Shown piece by piece: positions 23,037 through 33,701 of a stretch of DNA of 64,000 nucleotides; positions within the stretch are counted from its first letter, which is position 1; each line of letters begins with the position of its first letter. The notes beneath the pieces are model-generated. The model was not told where the DNA came from. It saw only the letters and a list, made by a program, of their open reading frames with translations, and searched no databases. The position numbers and the translations under genes are program-made. Source of the DNA: Labyrinthula sp. Ha (Eukaryota > Sar > Bigyra > Labyrinthulida > Labyrinthulaceae); contig JAALGZ010000010.1 in the NCBI GenBank assembly GCA_015227615.1, positions 1,054,001 to 1,118,000 of the forward strand, read 5' to 3'.

Positions 23037-24974
23037 ATGTTGGGCAAACAAAACAATTCCTACCAGAATTTCCATCGAAAACGTCGGTCTTTTTCCACAA
23101 AATATAGCTCAAAACTGTGCAACACGTACATATTTCATATATGTTTTATTCTCAGGCAAAATATTCTCCTTATCGTGTGCATTGTGGTCTCCCTCATTTT
23201 CTATGCTGAATTCTCGTTTCTCGTAAGCAGCTTGACATTCGAAACGGACTCCACCTCTTATCTAGATCCTGATTCGATTGATTCTATTTTTTCAGAAGGT
23301 TATTCTGATCAAGATTACTACGTTTCAACGTAAATTCTCACTTCACATATAACTCACTTAGCTCCTGGCAGTTTACTCCAACTGCGCCCAAATTGAAAAT
23401 TCTCCTCCAAAAGCTCGACGAAGCATTAATACCTTTGCAAGAAAAATATCTGAACTCTATTGGTCATTATTCTAAAGATGTCATACCTCAATGGAACGAT
23501 CCGCTACCGAACAAGTACCTTGGAGGCTGCCCTAGGAATGGCTGCTTAACATTTTCCACTTTGGAAGAAGCAAAAGAAGAGTGTGAAAAAGAGAAAATAT
23601 CTTGTGGAGGAATTGTTGCCTCTGGTTTCACATTTGAATTAAGATCCCGAAAAGGATCCGTACATGACTCGCCTGCAGATGAAAAGCTCTACCTTCTTGA
23701 CCTTGGCCAACACGCTGAAGTGAAAAACCTTCGAAGAGCAAAAGTTACTGCTAAAGAAGTATGGGATGCTTTTACTTCAGTTCTTGAATCTTCGCTGGGA
23801 AATCCAGATTTACATCTTCTTGATCCTCCACTACAAAAAACAAGAGAGGATGGTTCTATTTACGTATCCATTGCAAGCTATAGAGACGATTCTTGTCCTT
23901 TCACAGTAGCCAATGCTTTTCTCAAAGCAAAAGACCCTGAAAAAGTGTTTATAGGTCTGGTTCAGCAGAACTGTGCTAATGATGCATGTTACACAGGAAC
24001 TGGATGGGGTGACACAAGAAAATGGGTTCCTTCTAAAAATGATGTGGATTGCATAGATGCTCTTCCTTCAGAGGTAAGAAAATATATGAAAAATATTCGA
24101 GTCTTGAAATTAGAAGAGAGACAAAGTTATGGTCCTTTTTTTTCGCGATACTTAAATAGTAAAATTTACGCTGGGGAAAATTATTATATGCAGATTGACG
24201 CACATACAGAGTTTAAACCTGGATGGGATGAGGAGCTTAGGAGTCAGATCAGAAGTACGAAGAGCTATCCATATAGCATTTTAAGTAATTACCCGCCATC
24301 TGGAATTGCAAAGACATCAAGAGAATGGGATGCTTTCCCAAAGGCAACAACTCCAAGTGGTTTATGTAGTGCTAAATTTGAGGGTGCTGGAAAAAGATTA
24401 AAAACTGTTCGACTAGGTTCAACTTATAGACGCTTCGCCCGAGGGGTAGACCGATCAATTCCCCACAAAACTTGCTTTGTTGCCGCTGGATTTTTCTTTG
24501 CACACGGTATGTTTTATAAATATTCTTAGTTTAGGCTCTATCGTACAAAATGTTCCGTTTGACCCATTTATGCCTTATTTGTTTATGGGTGAAGAAATTG
24601 CTCTCTCTGTTCGATTTTGGACTAATGGGTATGATATATACGGACCTGGTGCTGACGTATTACGACATGAATACATTCGCAAAGAAAGCCCAAAATTTTG
24701 GGAAAGTGTAACGATGATTTTCGATAGCGGCTCCATTCACAATGATTTAACAGACCTAATTATTCCAAGGGTTCAGATGTTGCTAGGGTACGAGGAAGGA
24801 AAAAAGTACCCTGAAAGAAAAGAGGAGATCGAACCAATTAGTTTAACAACATATTTGGATAAGTTTTATTTAGGTGATAAAAGGTCTGTCGATGATTTTG
24901 TAAAATTTACAGGCATTGACTTAGAGAAGCTAGAGCAAACAGTACCTGAGTGGTGCTCGAAGGGAACGGATTAG
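23037..24974 (+). CDS. GT60-family alpha-N-acetylglucosaminyltransferase, type II membrane protein
   Basis: Three exons, 23037-23329, 23362-24506 and 24535-24974, encode 625 residues. The family (CAZy GT60) adds GlcNAc to hydroxyproline of Skp1 in the cytosol of Dictyostelium, or to mucin Ser/Thr in the Golgi of trypanosomes. Here a basic N-terminus is followed by one membrane span (about 41-64), so a Golgi, luminal enzyme is likelier than a Skp1 enzyme. A stem module (about 149-198) holds Cys pairs in GGCPRNGC, EEAKEEC and ISCGGI, then FELRS. The catalytic domain starts near 261 (IYVSIASYRDD). It has the family's D-x-H metal motif in QIDAHTEF (about 375) and, after the second intron, NVPFDPFMPYLFMGEEI. 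The stop overlaps that of the SERF-like gene on the other strand. Acceptor and sugar are inferred from family. Confidence 0.88.
23330..23361 (+). other. Intron 1 in GT60 gene, 32 nt
   Basis: GTAAAT donor, TCACTTAG acceptor, phase 2. Joins the membrane-anchor exon to the stem and catalytic exon; the upstream frame would otherwise stop at the donor. Confidence 0.85.
24507..24534 (+). other. Intron 2 in GT60 gene, 28 nt
   Basis: GTATGT donor, TTTAG acceptor at 24534, phase 1. A nearer TTAG at 24529 would lead straight into a stop, so the second AG is used. The joined protein reads FFFAHGSIVQNVPFDP, as expected for GT60. Confidence 0.93.
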
Positions 24975-25301
24975 GTTTTTTGCTTGGCAAGCATCTTCTT
25001 TGTGTATGCGAGATCCTTCTTACCAGTATGTGGATTGACTAATGACTTGGTTTTAGGTCCTCCTGGATTTTTATTTCCTAGATTTTTCTTCTTCTTAATC
25101 TCCCCAGCTTCCATGGCCTAAAATATAACAACTAACAATAGAGAATACTGCTTTCTTCGCTGCTATTTTTGCTTGAAGTGCTTCTGCATCTGCATTTTTC
25201 CCACCAACCTTTGGTGCAGTTGATCCCTTTTTCTTCGCATTCTTGGCTTTACGTTGAAGGGCTCGTTCCCTGTCTTTGTCTCGCTGGTTTCCTCGGCTCA
25301 T
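24971..25301 (-). CDS. SERF: SERF/4F5-family small basic protein
   Basis: Two exons on the minus strand, 25301-25149 and 25117-24971, encode 99 residues. The N-terminus MSRGNQRDKDRERALQRKA is the hallmark of the SERF/4F5 family (MOAG-4 in worms), small disordered proteins that modify amyloid aggregation and bind RNA or acidic partners. About a third of residues are Lys or Arg; a helix-prone Ala-rich stretch (DAEALQAKIAAKKAAME) spans the junction. The tail (GPKTKSLVNPHTGKKD) makes it longer than the 60-70 residues of animal SERF. No membrane or signal segment. The TAA stop overlaps the TAG of the convergent GT60 gene by 3 bp (24972-24974 shared). The intron was located from the sudden loss of Lys-rich coding texture and its recovery downstream. 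Confidence 0.87.
25118..25148 (-). other. Intron in SERF-like gene, 31 nt
   Basis: GTATTC donor and ATTTTAG acceptor on the minus strand, phase 0. Without splicing the tail becomes hydrophobic (VFSIVSCYILG) and ends early. Confidence 0.85.
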
Positions 25302-25747
25302 AAATTATGTACTCCTTCCTTCTTTGAAAACAGTATTTTGGGCAATTCTACCTGACAAATCAAAATGCTGTTCACTCATAGTTTAACCAGTGAAATTATG
25401 ACTGTACATGCAATGTCATTGGTGGAATAGAGGAACAACAAATCGTATCACAGAAAAACTACCAATCAAGTTACAGAAACCAATGGCTAGCCAATCATAT
25501 TAATAGAATCATTTGAATCATATTTGGTAGGAAAAGAGAGAATTATCTTTCCATGTTCCGATGATTGTCAAATGTAAGTATATATAATCAAAGCTGGCCA
25601 GATTTCGGTGATTTCTCCGCTTGTACTTGCCCGGATCAAGATCCCAACAAAAATACACACTGATAAAAACTGATATTGACAGGGTTAAAAGATGAGTCAC
25701 CTAGACACCGCGTAACGAAGTTTTTGCAAACAAAATCAAACGACAAA
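25302..25747. promoter_or_regulatory. Divergent spacer between SERF-like gene and membrane-protein gene
   Basis: 446 bp between two divergent starts. It contains a TATATAATC stretch near 25580. No coding frame of interest; a promoter for both genes is inferred from position. Confidence 0.25.
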
Positions 25748-26805
25748 ATGAGTAACGAACAAAGTTGCCCATGTGGACTTTTCGGTGGAAATTGCACTGA
25801 GTTAAGCCTTTACTTGGACACATACGAAGATGCGATGGATTCCCTCTGCTCTGCAGAAGGGTTTTCCGAGTGTTTCGTTAGCAATAATTATGGTGCAGTA
25901 TGTGTTTGTGAATGTGGATTTAAGGGAGACTTTTGCGAAGAAAAACCAGAACCAACTACCTACAATCAAAGTAACCTTTTGTATATATTGATTCCATAGT
26001 CTTGGGTATTATTATTCCAATTTCACTAATATGTTTCGCTTTATATTATTTGAAGAAACTAAGAGTTTTGAAGGTTGAGCAGTTCAGGAAAAGTCCAAAA
26101 CATTTAACTGTAGGAAAAGGGCTAATTTCTCCGCGGACTCTTTTCTGCTACAGATTCTTCATTGGAGTTCTTGGTGTGGTGATGTTTACGACTGATGTTG
26201 CAGAATTTGGATTTGGGCAGTTCAAATTCTTTACGAACTGGTCTTGGATTATTTTCACATTCGTCTTTTTTCTGGGCTCTTTTCTTTCGTTTTCAAACAT
26301 CTACACCCCAAACAAATCTAGAACCAAATTCTCTATTCTTGAAAAGATCTTCTATATTTGTTTTGAAGTTGTTTTTGTTGTAGATGTTTTCATAGCTGTT
26401 GTGGTTTGGGGAGTTTTGTACCCATCACTATTGCCCACAGGGCAAGGAGATGCTATAAACAATACAAGAAGCTACTTTGTCCATGGATTAAACTTCGGTT
26501 TTCTAGCTTTAGATTTCTTGGTCACTGAAATCACGATCATCCCTTCCCACGTATTTTTCACGATTGCCTATTTATCACTGTTCACCTTCTTTCATAGCAT
26601 GTACACTATGGTCAGATTTTACTTGGGTGAAAATATGTGCTCTCTCTACAGCTTTCTAGACGAAGATACACCGCTTTTTCCTTTCGCAATTCTTGGTTTA
26701 ATATTATTAGCTATTATTTTCCACATGCTTATGGTTCTGGTTTCAAAATACAAAACTGTGTTATCCGTTTCTTCAACAGATAATAAGGTTGGTGTTAGTA
26801 TTTAA
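25748..26805 (+). CDS. EGF-like/Cys-rich module fused to AIG1/FAR-17a or rolling-stone-like seven-TM protein, paralogue 1
   Basis: Two exons, 25748-25970 and 26000-26805, encode 342 residues. The first 75 hold nine Cys, starting CPCG and ending VCVCECGFKGDFC, an EGF-like ending. About seven membrane spans follow. The pattern, FFTNWSW in an early span and SYFVHGLNFGFLALDF in a later one, then IPSHVFF, resembles the AIG1/FAR-17a and rolling-stone families. In AIG1 and ADTRP a Thr and a His in such spans act as catalytic residues for fatty-acid-ester hydrolysis; Thr and His are present here. No signal peptide precedes the Cys module, so export must rely on the first span (N-out). It converges on sulfotransferase 1 with 13 bp between stops. 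Paralogue 2 is at 49175. Hydrolase activity is a guess from residues; the fold assignment is moderate. Confidence 0.78.
25971..25999 (+). other. Intron in membrane-protein gene 1, 29 nt
   Basis: GTAACC donor, TCCATAG acceptor, phase 1, located right after the Cys module (YNQ). It carries an in-frame stop. The paralogue at 49175 has an intron at the identical position. Confidence 0.93.
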
Positions 26806-26818
26806 CCGTTAAATAGAG

Positions 26819-27751
26819 TTAGAGTTTTCCAAAATTATTTAAGAAGTTTTTTCGAAATTCGTCGTAGGTTTTGTATCCATATTTTGCTTCCACAGTTCTC
26901 TCCCAGTAGGCTTGAATATGTTTCTTGACCACTTGAGGTAAATCTTGACCTTGACCAGTTGTTCCTTTTCTTACTATGTTTAAAGCTCCTAGCTCTAAAT
27001 GTTTTGGCATTCCTGGTGGCGGTTTGAACATACGTTTATTAGTAACTTCTCCACCATAAACTTCTTTTTTCTTTTTCATATATTCATAAGATGAAAATTT
27101 TTCTGCCAAGTCACATCTCTCTTTAAATTCTTTTGCTGGCTCATCATCAAACCCCATAAACCTAGCAATTTTTTCAATTTCTCTTCTAGAATTCTCTTTC
27201 AAGTCTTCATAGAACAAAACTAGAATATTCTCAGGTTTTTCTTCAAATAGCTTTCCATATGAAACAATATGATCAGGAGCAAAGGCAAAAAAACCACCTT
27301 TGGTGAAAAAAACATCAGCAAAAAGTTCCAAAGAAATATCTTCATTTCTTACCAAAGGAAGTTCCATCATATGGTGATAGTACGAAACAAAAGCATCATA
27401 TGGATCTCTAGTAACAAATATATATTTTGCACCTTTTCCAACATTTTCATACAACTCATGGCTCTTGAAAACTCGGGGAGCATATTCGTGATCTGCGTCT
27501 AAATCAATCCCACAAGCTTTTGATACAACATCCCAAGGTGTTTCAATCAGAAGATCTTCAAAGTTTGTGTCACCTTTAGAACGAAGCATATGGCAAATAT
27601 TCAAAGTCCAGGTTGTTCCCACTTTAGGTGCCGTACACACAATTATATCATCTGATCTTGGTTTAAAACTTCTTCCATACTCTACAGAATCTGCAGAAAA
27701 TATACCATGAAACAGTTTTCCGAGTTTCTCTCTTTGTTCTATTTCCGACAT
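26819..27751 (-). CDS. Cytosolic-type sulfotransferase 1
   Basis: Encodes 310 residues of a Sulfotransfer_1-type enzyme, moving sulfate from PAPS to a small hydroxyl acceptor, often a lipid or steroid. Visible parts: 5'-phosphosulfate loop TAPKVGTTWT (40-49; Val replaces the usual Ser), candidate catalytic His98 in FKSHEL, 3'-phosphate motif RDPYDAFVSYY (115-125), LFYEDLK (180) and RKGTTGQGQ (261-269) corresponding to the family's RKGxxG. No signal peptide or membrane anchor, so soluble and cytosolic. ATG to TAA, no intron. It is the most diverged of three tandem copies in this window; copies 2 and 3 are at 32769 and 43569. It lies tail-to-tail with the membrane-protein gene. The acceptor is unknown. 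Confidence 0.93.
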   Translation of the reverse strand: MSEIEQREKLGKLFHGIFSADSVEYGRSFKPRSDDIIVCTAPKVGTTWTLNICHMLRSKGDTNFEDLLIETPWDVVSKACGIDLDADHEYAPRVFKSHELYENVGKGAKYIFVTRDPYDAFVSYYHHMMELPLVRNEDISLELFADVFFTKGGFFAFAPDHIVSYGKLFEEKPENILVLFYEDLKENSRREIEKIARFMGFDDEPAKEFKERCDLAEKFSSYEYMKKKKEVYGGEVTNKRMFKPPPGMPKHLELGALNIVRKGTTGQGQDLPQVVKKHIQAYWERTVEAKYGYKTYDEFRKNFLNNFGKL

Positions 27752-30700
27752 CTTATCACGAAATTTTCTTTTGATTAGACTGGTTTAAATGGTAAGTAGT
27801 TTGTGTTTTATTTTTGTATATTTGGTGTAATTACGCTAAGCCGTGTTTTGTACAATTTGTAATAATATTACTGTAATAACAGAATTTGATGTCTTAAATC
27901 TCAGAAGATAATCGAAGATTCGGGAATATGGTTTTGCGACTGGGAACTAGAGAATAGAAATCGGATGGAATTGTAGATCTACTGTAACTGTGGTAATGTC
28001 ATATTCAATGTTGATTTTTAATATTAGTTTTAGGTGAACTAACTTTGACCAATTCCAGTACGGAAATAACAATATAAAAAACATGGAACTAGAGCCATAC
28101 TTATTGTTTAAGGAAGCTTATGTATTGGCAGGAGATGGTTACCCTGAACAATGAAAGTATATTTTATAACCATAAAGCCAAGAGCAAGGTTTCTTATTTA
28201 TTTGAAGACAGGGAAACCAGATGATGTCGGCGAGATTAGTGCTTTTAGTGCAGCATTAGAACTTGACTTGTACCATATTTCTATATTAATTAGCAAAATA
28301 AATAGTTATCTACAAAATTAAATGCTAAAAGAATATAGAAACTTGACCTAATCATCATGAGCTCTGCAGAAAAAGACTAAACCGATTGCACCGGTGCAGT
28401 TGATGAGATATCCCGTATTTTTTCTAACTTAATAACTAGTAAACCTGGTTATCATTTAGGGTGAAACCCATTTTTAGTCGTTGAATATACTAAACTATGA
28501 AATTATGAGGGGTTAGGGAAGATTTGCTAGGCAGAAAAAAGCCATTTCTTGAACATGATCAGAATCAAAGTTGAAACTCGACATCCAAAACTCTTTTATT
28601 TCAGGTTTGAAATAAAGTTTGATTATATGTTGCTGTTTATTCGAAATATGAAACATAACCTATCTGCATATCTTCTGACAATGGATGGAGTTAGGTAGGC
28701 ACGCCAGAGTTTGAATAAAGGCAAAGTATCAATTGCGAGCGAAACTAAGATTAAGCGTTCAAAAGTTAAATCAAAGGGTTAAAAATAGTTAATGAAAATA
28801 TCCAGAAAACCATCAGATAGTTGCAGCCAAAACCCAAGCCTACTAATTTAGCTTAGCATATAGTTTAGTTGTATTAGAAACAAGAAAGTGTTCAGAAACG
28901 AGCGTACCTCTTTCAAATTTCCAGGGATATTCCAAAATATTTTCAGAGTGTTTATTGCAAATATAAATAATGTCATACTTTTTTTTGTTTAAAACATCCC
29001 AAATTATCCATATCGACTTCATGAATACATACAAATCCAATACAGTAATGAACCCATGAGTGAAGAGCTAAAGAAACTTTAGAAGTGTAGCACAATTGCA
29101 CTACTACGTTAGGTTTTATTCTGAACCTGGTTGGCAATATTCCGTAGAGGTATTGAACCTCGGTCATAAAACATGGCCTTTCTAAGAAGATGGCGAAGGG
29201 GTTAACTTACCCCAAGCTAATTTTAGAGTTCAACGATGCTCACAAAAATAATTATCCGAACCGCTGGATTTCAAATGATAAATTATTCAAGGAGATTTAG
29301 CGTAACCATATATTCGATATTGGATCTGCGATTGTTTGTACTGAATAAATTATTTGCTAAAATTGCTGTAATATATGCTAAAGTTACAAATAGAACTACT
29401 TAGACTGCTGCCGGTGATTAATTGCATACTTGTCTGCTACATAGTAATATTCATAGGCCCTTCCATCCCCTAGTGAAATCAGTACATGCTAGAAAGTAAA
29501 GTGGAAAACAAAAAAGCAACAATATATTATGTGATGTGTGTTTTCACCTTCCTCAATAATACCGGATCAAACTAGCAGTTATATTCCTTAGCAAATGTTC
29601 TTGTAAGAGATTTTACCCCTAATTCAGCCAATAAACAGCACTAGATTTTTAATTTATATGCAAATTTGGAAGTCAGACGTAGAATTGCTAAGGTTATAAG
29701 TAAACATTAGCACCAATGCATTGTTATCGGATATCGACAGGACATCGCAGGTTCTATGATTTTTAAGTCTGGTTTTACAGTAGATATAATTAGATATTAC
29801 CTTAGGTTTCGGCTCAATGTAACTCATGAACCAGTCGAAAAACAAACCCAGAAGAGCAGTGCTACTTTTCTGTATCCTTCATGAGAAAATTTGTTAAAAT
29901 GAGGAAACTAAACAAAAGAGAGAAATGTAGTGCAAAGAGTCTTAACACATATTTTGGGGAAACTATAGGTTAGGTAACTACCATTCAAAATTCTTCTGTA
30001 TCCTTGAATAATTTTTACTAATGCTAAAAAATAACAGTGTTGATAGAGGTAACGTCCACATTAATTCTTTCCTACTCAATTGGTAAAAAATCTATGAAAT
30101 TCTACCGGATAATCTTTCAAAATTATAAAATCTGACACATTACCCTAAGAATCTAAGAAGTTAAAAGTAAATATGTAATGGTAAATCAATTCAAGATTTA
30201 TTTTGAGCACAATCTTTTCAATCAGCCAATACTATTTGTACATATCTCCAGGATCCATACAAGCAACAAGAACATTCACAAAGAAGAGGAAAAAAATGCT
30301 TTAACTGTCAACCTTTGATGATAATATATGGCAACCAGGCATAATTTTGATTACCTATATAAATTTTAATGAAAAAACAGAAAAATACGTACATATGGTA
30401 CCGTTAGGCCCAACTAAAACAAAGATAATCATTGGTAACATCCTCCAGCAAAACTTTAAAAACCCAGTTTACAAATAGAGTAAAGGCTCTTGATGCTATG
30501 ATTATTTTAATTTTAATTCTAAAGGAAAATTAAACTTGAAAGAGTACCTGATTACTTAAATTGAAAATTCTTGAAATCTAGTTAGATCCCTTGTCTAATG
30601 CACCAACTCAAGCTTCACCATAAACTGAAGGGTATTAACAGCCATCATATACTAAATTTATTCTTTAATAAATCAAAAAGAACATGTATGTGAAGTGTTG

Positions 30701-32199
30701 TGGTGCTAATATATATTTTTTTACACTTCTTCATACTACATCTTTATAATTGTTATACTGTTTATTTAGCATATACCAGTGAAAGAACCTCGGGATGATC
30801 ACCTTTTTCTCATCATGAGAAAGGTATATACGATATGTGCTAGAAAAAGAGTGTAAGAAATACTAAATTTATTAACATTGATACTGTATATTTTAAATGC
30901 CTCAATCGCATTTGAGTTTGTAGGGAATAGCTTTCTTAATACCTTAATTAGCTTAGATGAGATGTACTTGTATTCATTTTTTCTCGTGATCTCTAATAGC
31001 TGTAATGATCGCCTTAAAACCAAGAATAAAAAGAAAACAAGTGGATACTGACTAAAGGCTAAGAACTACTTGAACATGTTTCACGTGTTATGTTTCCTGT
31101 CTACTAATAACTATAGTAATCTGAGAGAGACACGTAAAGGGAAATTGGACAATAAGAGTGTTACCTTGCTAAGTGCCTTGGTTCAGTGGGTCTGATGACC
31201 TTAATTCTATAATTTTGCAATTAAGGTTTTTATTAGAGATCTTTTAATAATTTAATTTCTCATCTGTAATTTTTCTAGTAGTGGTATCGATCTAACTCCT
31301 GCAATGTCATTAGTAGTAAGTGTCAAACAAGAATTCTTCAAAAATTAATAATTAAAAAAAAATCACAAAGAACAAAGAAAATTTTTTTAGCAAAAATTTT
31401 GCTTTGAATCGGAAACTCTTATCTCTACAAGGCGATATTTGTGAGATTAAGCGAATAGTTGTTGTGTTTTTGTGCGTGCTTAAGTTATTCTTGAAAGCAA
31501 GAATTTAACTAAAACTAAATATATCATATACATCTAAAAAAGAGTTAGTTTTAACGAAGTTATTCCTTTATATCTATTGTTTTTTGTTTGTCTTGAGTTT
31601 TGTTCAACTCAACTCGAATAAATCAAACTTCGTTGTTTCATTCTTTCTAGGTTTCTCTAACTTAATACTACATTACTGAGAATACATTGTTCAATCCATT
31701 CTTCAAATTAACTACAATAGACCTCATCTGTTGAACACCACCGGATTATCTGATAAAACAATTATTAGCGTAACATTTCGATATCTAAACGTCATAAATA
31801 TATATATATATATTGCTCTTATGTGCATTTCATTCATCGGTGCAGAATATTATCTGCCGTCTTTAGCAACAAATATACAAAACGTAAAGCAATTAAGCTG
31901 ACCTGGATTTGGGAAGAAGATTTTTTGAAAGTAGGTACAAAATATTTGGTTTCTTAATTCTTTGCAATATACTTATGGAATACTATTCTTTATTGATCCT
32001 CTTTCTCGTGGAAAAACCTTGAATGATCAAAACAATGACAATTACATCATTCGCACTATATTGTCTGAAGAATATAATAATTATAACTAGTAGCATATTT
32101 CAAAATAATATAAAATAATAAATTACTGAGAAATTTTGTTGAAATCACATTAAAAACTGATATTTCAGAGTTTAAATCTGTTCATTTCATTTTCATAAA
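27752..32199. other. Long intergenic spacer
   Basis: 4.4 kb with no supported gene. Only short chance frames (at most 74 codons). An (AT)n run lies at 31798-31813. Homology to the cassette does not extend upstream of the sulfotransferase start. Confidence 0.5.
31798..31813. repeat. AT microsatellite
   Basis: Eight uninterrupted AT units. Confidence 0.8.
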
Positions 32200-32755
32200 G
32201 CGCTGCCCTTAGACTATTTGTATACTCGTTCGCTTTCTTTGTCTTATTCTTTCATTTTCAACAAATTAAATATCAGGAAGCTGTGAAAGCAAGTTCTTTA
32301 CTTTTAAAAATATTTTGCACGATTGGTTTGAAGTTGTTTTCGTGTTGGTTCTTTTCATAGCTGTTATGGTTTGGGGAGTTTTATGCCCAACCCTTCTCTC
32401 TACAAGTTAAGGATATACTATAAACTATATAAGAAGGTCCTTTTTCCATGGATTTAATTTTTTCTTTCAAACTCTGAGCTCAGTAATTGCAGAAATTTCA
32501 TCAACTCCTTCTCATACATTTTTGTCTGTTATATATTAGTCCGTGTTCAATCTGTTTCACAGCAAATATACTTTGGTAAGATTGTACCTCAGAGAAAAAC
32601 TCCATTTGTACAGTTTCCTGGATAAAGGTACACCAGTTTTTCAATTTGCTATTTTGCTATTGGTATATTCCTTTTGCTTATCGTTCTTGTTTCAAAATTA
32701 TTAAGCTGTGTTGTCCGTTACTCCAACGGAAAACAGAATAGATGTCAGCATTTAA
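32200..32755 (+). pseudogene. Decayed copy of the EGF/seven-TM membrane-protein gene
   Basis: Host gene relic matching the 3' half of the gene at 25748. Recognisable blocks include GTTTGGGGAGTTTTATGC (matching 26405 on), TCTACAGTTTCC and the last codons GAT GTC AGC ATT TAA. Translation in the matching frame gives readable pieces such as SFFHGFNFF and YSFLDK, but with at least three stops (first at 32408) and length changes near 32650. The 5' half with the Cys module is absent or unrecognisable; the left edge is approximate. It sits 13 bp from the stop of sulfotransferase 2, exactly as in the intact pair. Confidence 0.85.
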
Positions 32756-32768
32756 TCGTTAAATAAAG

Positions 32769-33701
32769 TTAGAGTTTCCCAAAATTATTCAAAAAGTTTT
32801 TTCGAAATTCATTATATGTTTTGTATCCATATTCTGCTTCCACAGTTTTTTTCCAGTTGTCTTGAATGAGCTTCTTTACAGATTCAGGCAAATCTTGACC
32901 TTGTCCAACTCTTCCTTTTCTAATTACTGTTTGGAGATCTGACCCAACAAGTTTTTTCATTCCTGGAGGTTGTTTAAATCTAAATCTATTTACAATTGGC
33001 AAACCAAAAACTTCTTTATTTTCTTTCATATATTCATAAGATGAAAACTTTTGTGCAAAGTCACATCTCTCTTTAAATTTGCTTTCTGGTTCATCTCCAA
33101 ATCCCATAAACCTAGCTATTTTTTCAATTTCTCTTCTCGTATTTTGTTTCAAATCTTCATAAAACAAAATCAAAACATTTTCAGGGTTCTCTTCTTTCAA
33201 CTTTCCATATGAAAGAACATAATCTGAAGCAAAAGGAAAAAAACCACCTTTAGAGAAATGCACATCTGCAAACAATTCCATCGAGATATCCTGACCTCTT
33301 ACTAAAGGTTTCTCCATCATAAAATGGTAATAAGAAGTAAATGTATCATATGGATCTCTAGTAACAAATATATATTTTGCCCCTTTTCCAACATTTTCAT
33401 ACAATTCGTGACTCTTGAAAACTCTAGGAGAATATTTATGATCCGCATCTAAATCAATTTCACAAACTTTTGCTAGAATATCCCAAGGTGTTTCCATAAG
33501 GAGATCTTCAAAGTTTGTGTCACCATTAGATCGAAGCATGTGACAGATATTCAAAGTCCATGTTGTTCCTACTTTTGGTGCTGTGCACACAATTATATCA
33601 TCTAGTCTTGGTTGAAAACTTCTTCCATGTTCTACAGAATCCATATCCCAAATACCTTGAAAGAGTTTTTCAAGTATTTTCCTTTGTTCGATTTCTGACA
33701 T
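32769..33701 (-). CDS. Cytosolic-type sulfotransferase 2
   Basis: Encodes 310 residues, ATG to TAA, uninterrupted. It keeps the PAPS loop TAPKVGTTWT, FKSHEL with the candidate catalytic His, RDPYDTFTSYY, LFYEDLK and RKGRVGQGQD. It is the same length as copies 1 and 3 with no gap in the core, so selection for function is likely although its partner membrane-protein gene at 32200 is dead. A 155-bp block (33362-33516) is almost identical to copy 3 while its flanks are not, pointing to gene conversion. Differences from copy 1 cluster in the substrate-facing parts (about residues 120-165 and 230-260), so acceptor choice may differ. Cytosolic; acceptor unknown. Confidence 0.93.
   Translation of the reverse strand: MSEIEQRKILEKLFQGIWDMDSVEHGRSFQPRLDDIIVCTAPKVGTTWTLNICHMLRSNGDTNFEDLLMETPWDILAKVCEIDLDADHKYSPRVFKSHELYENVGKGAKYIFVTRDPYDTFTSYYHFMMEKPLVRGQDISMELFADVHFSKGGFFPFASDYVLSYGKLKEENPENVLILFYEDLKQNTRREIEKIARFMGFGDEPESKFKERCDFAQKFSSYEYMKENKEVFGLPIVNRFRFKQPPGMKKLVGSDLQTVIRKGRVGQGQDLPESVKKLIQDNWKKTVEAEYGYKTYNEFRKNFLNNFGKL
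33362..33516. repeat. Near-identical tract shared with sulfotransferase 3
   Basis: 155 bp with one mismatch (33426) to 44162-44316 at a constant offset of 10800. The 60 bp on either side have 12 and 9 mismatches. Confidence 0.85.

Noticed and set aside
22937-23066. An upstream exon of the GT60 gene starting at 22937 with a 56-nt intron
   Set aside because: The junction would enter the wrong frame; the ATG at 23037 gives a sensible basic N-terminus and membrane anchor.
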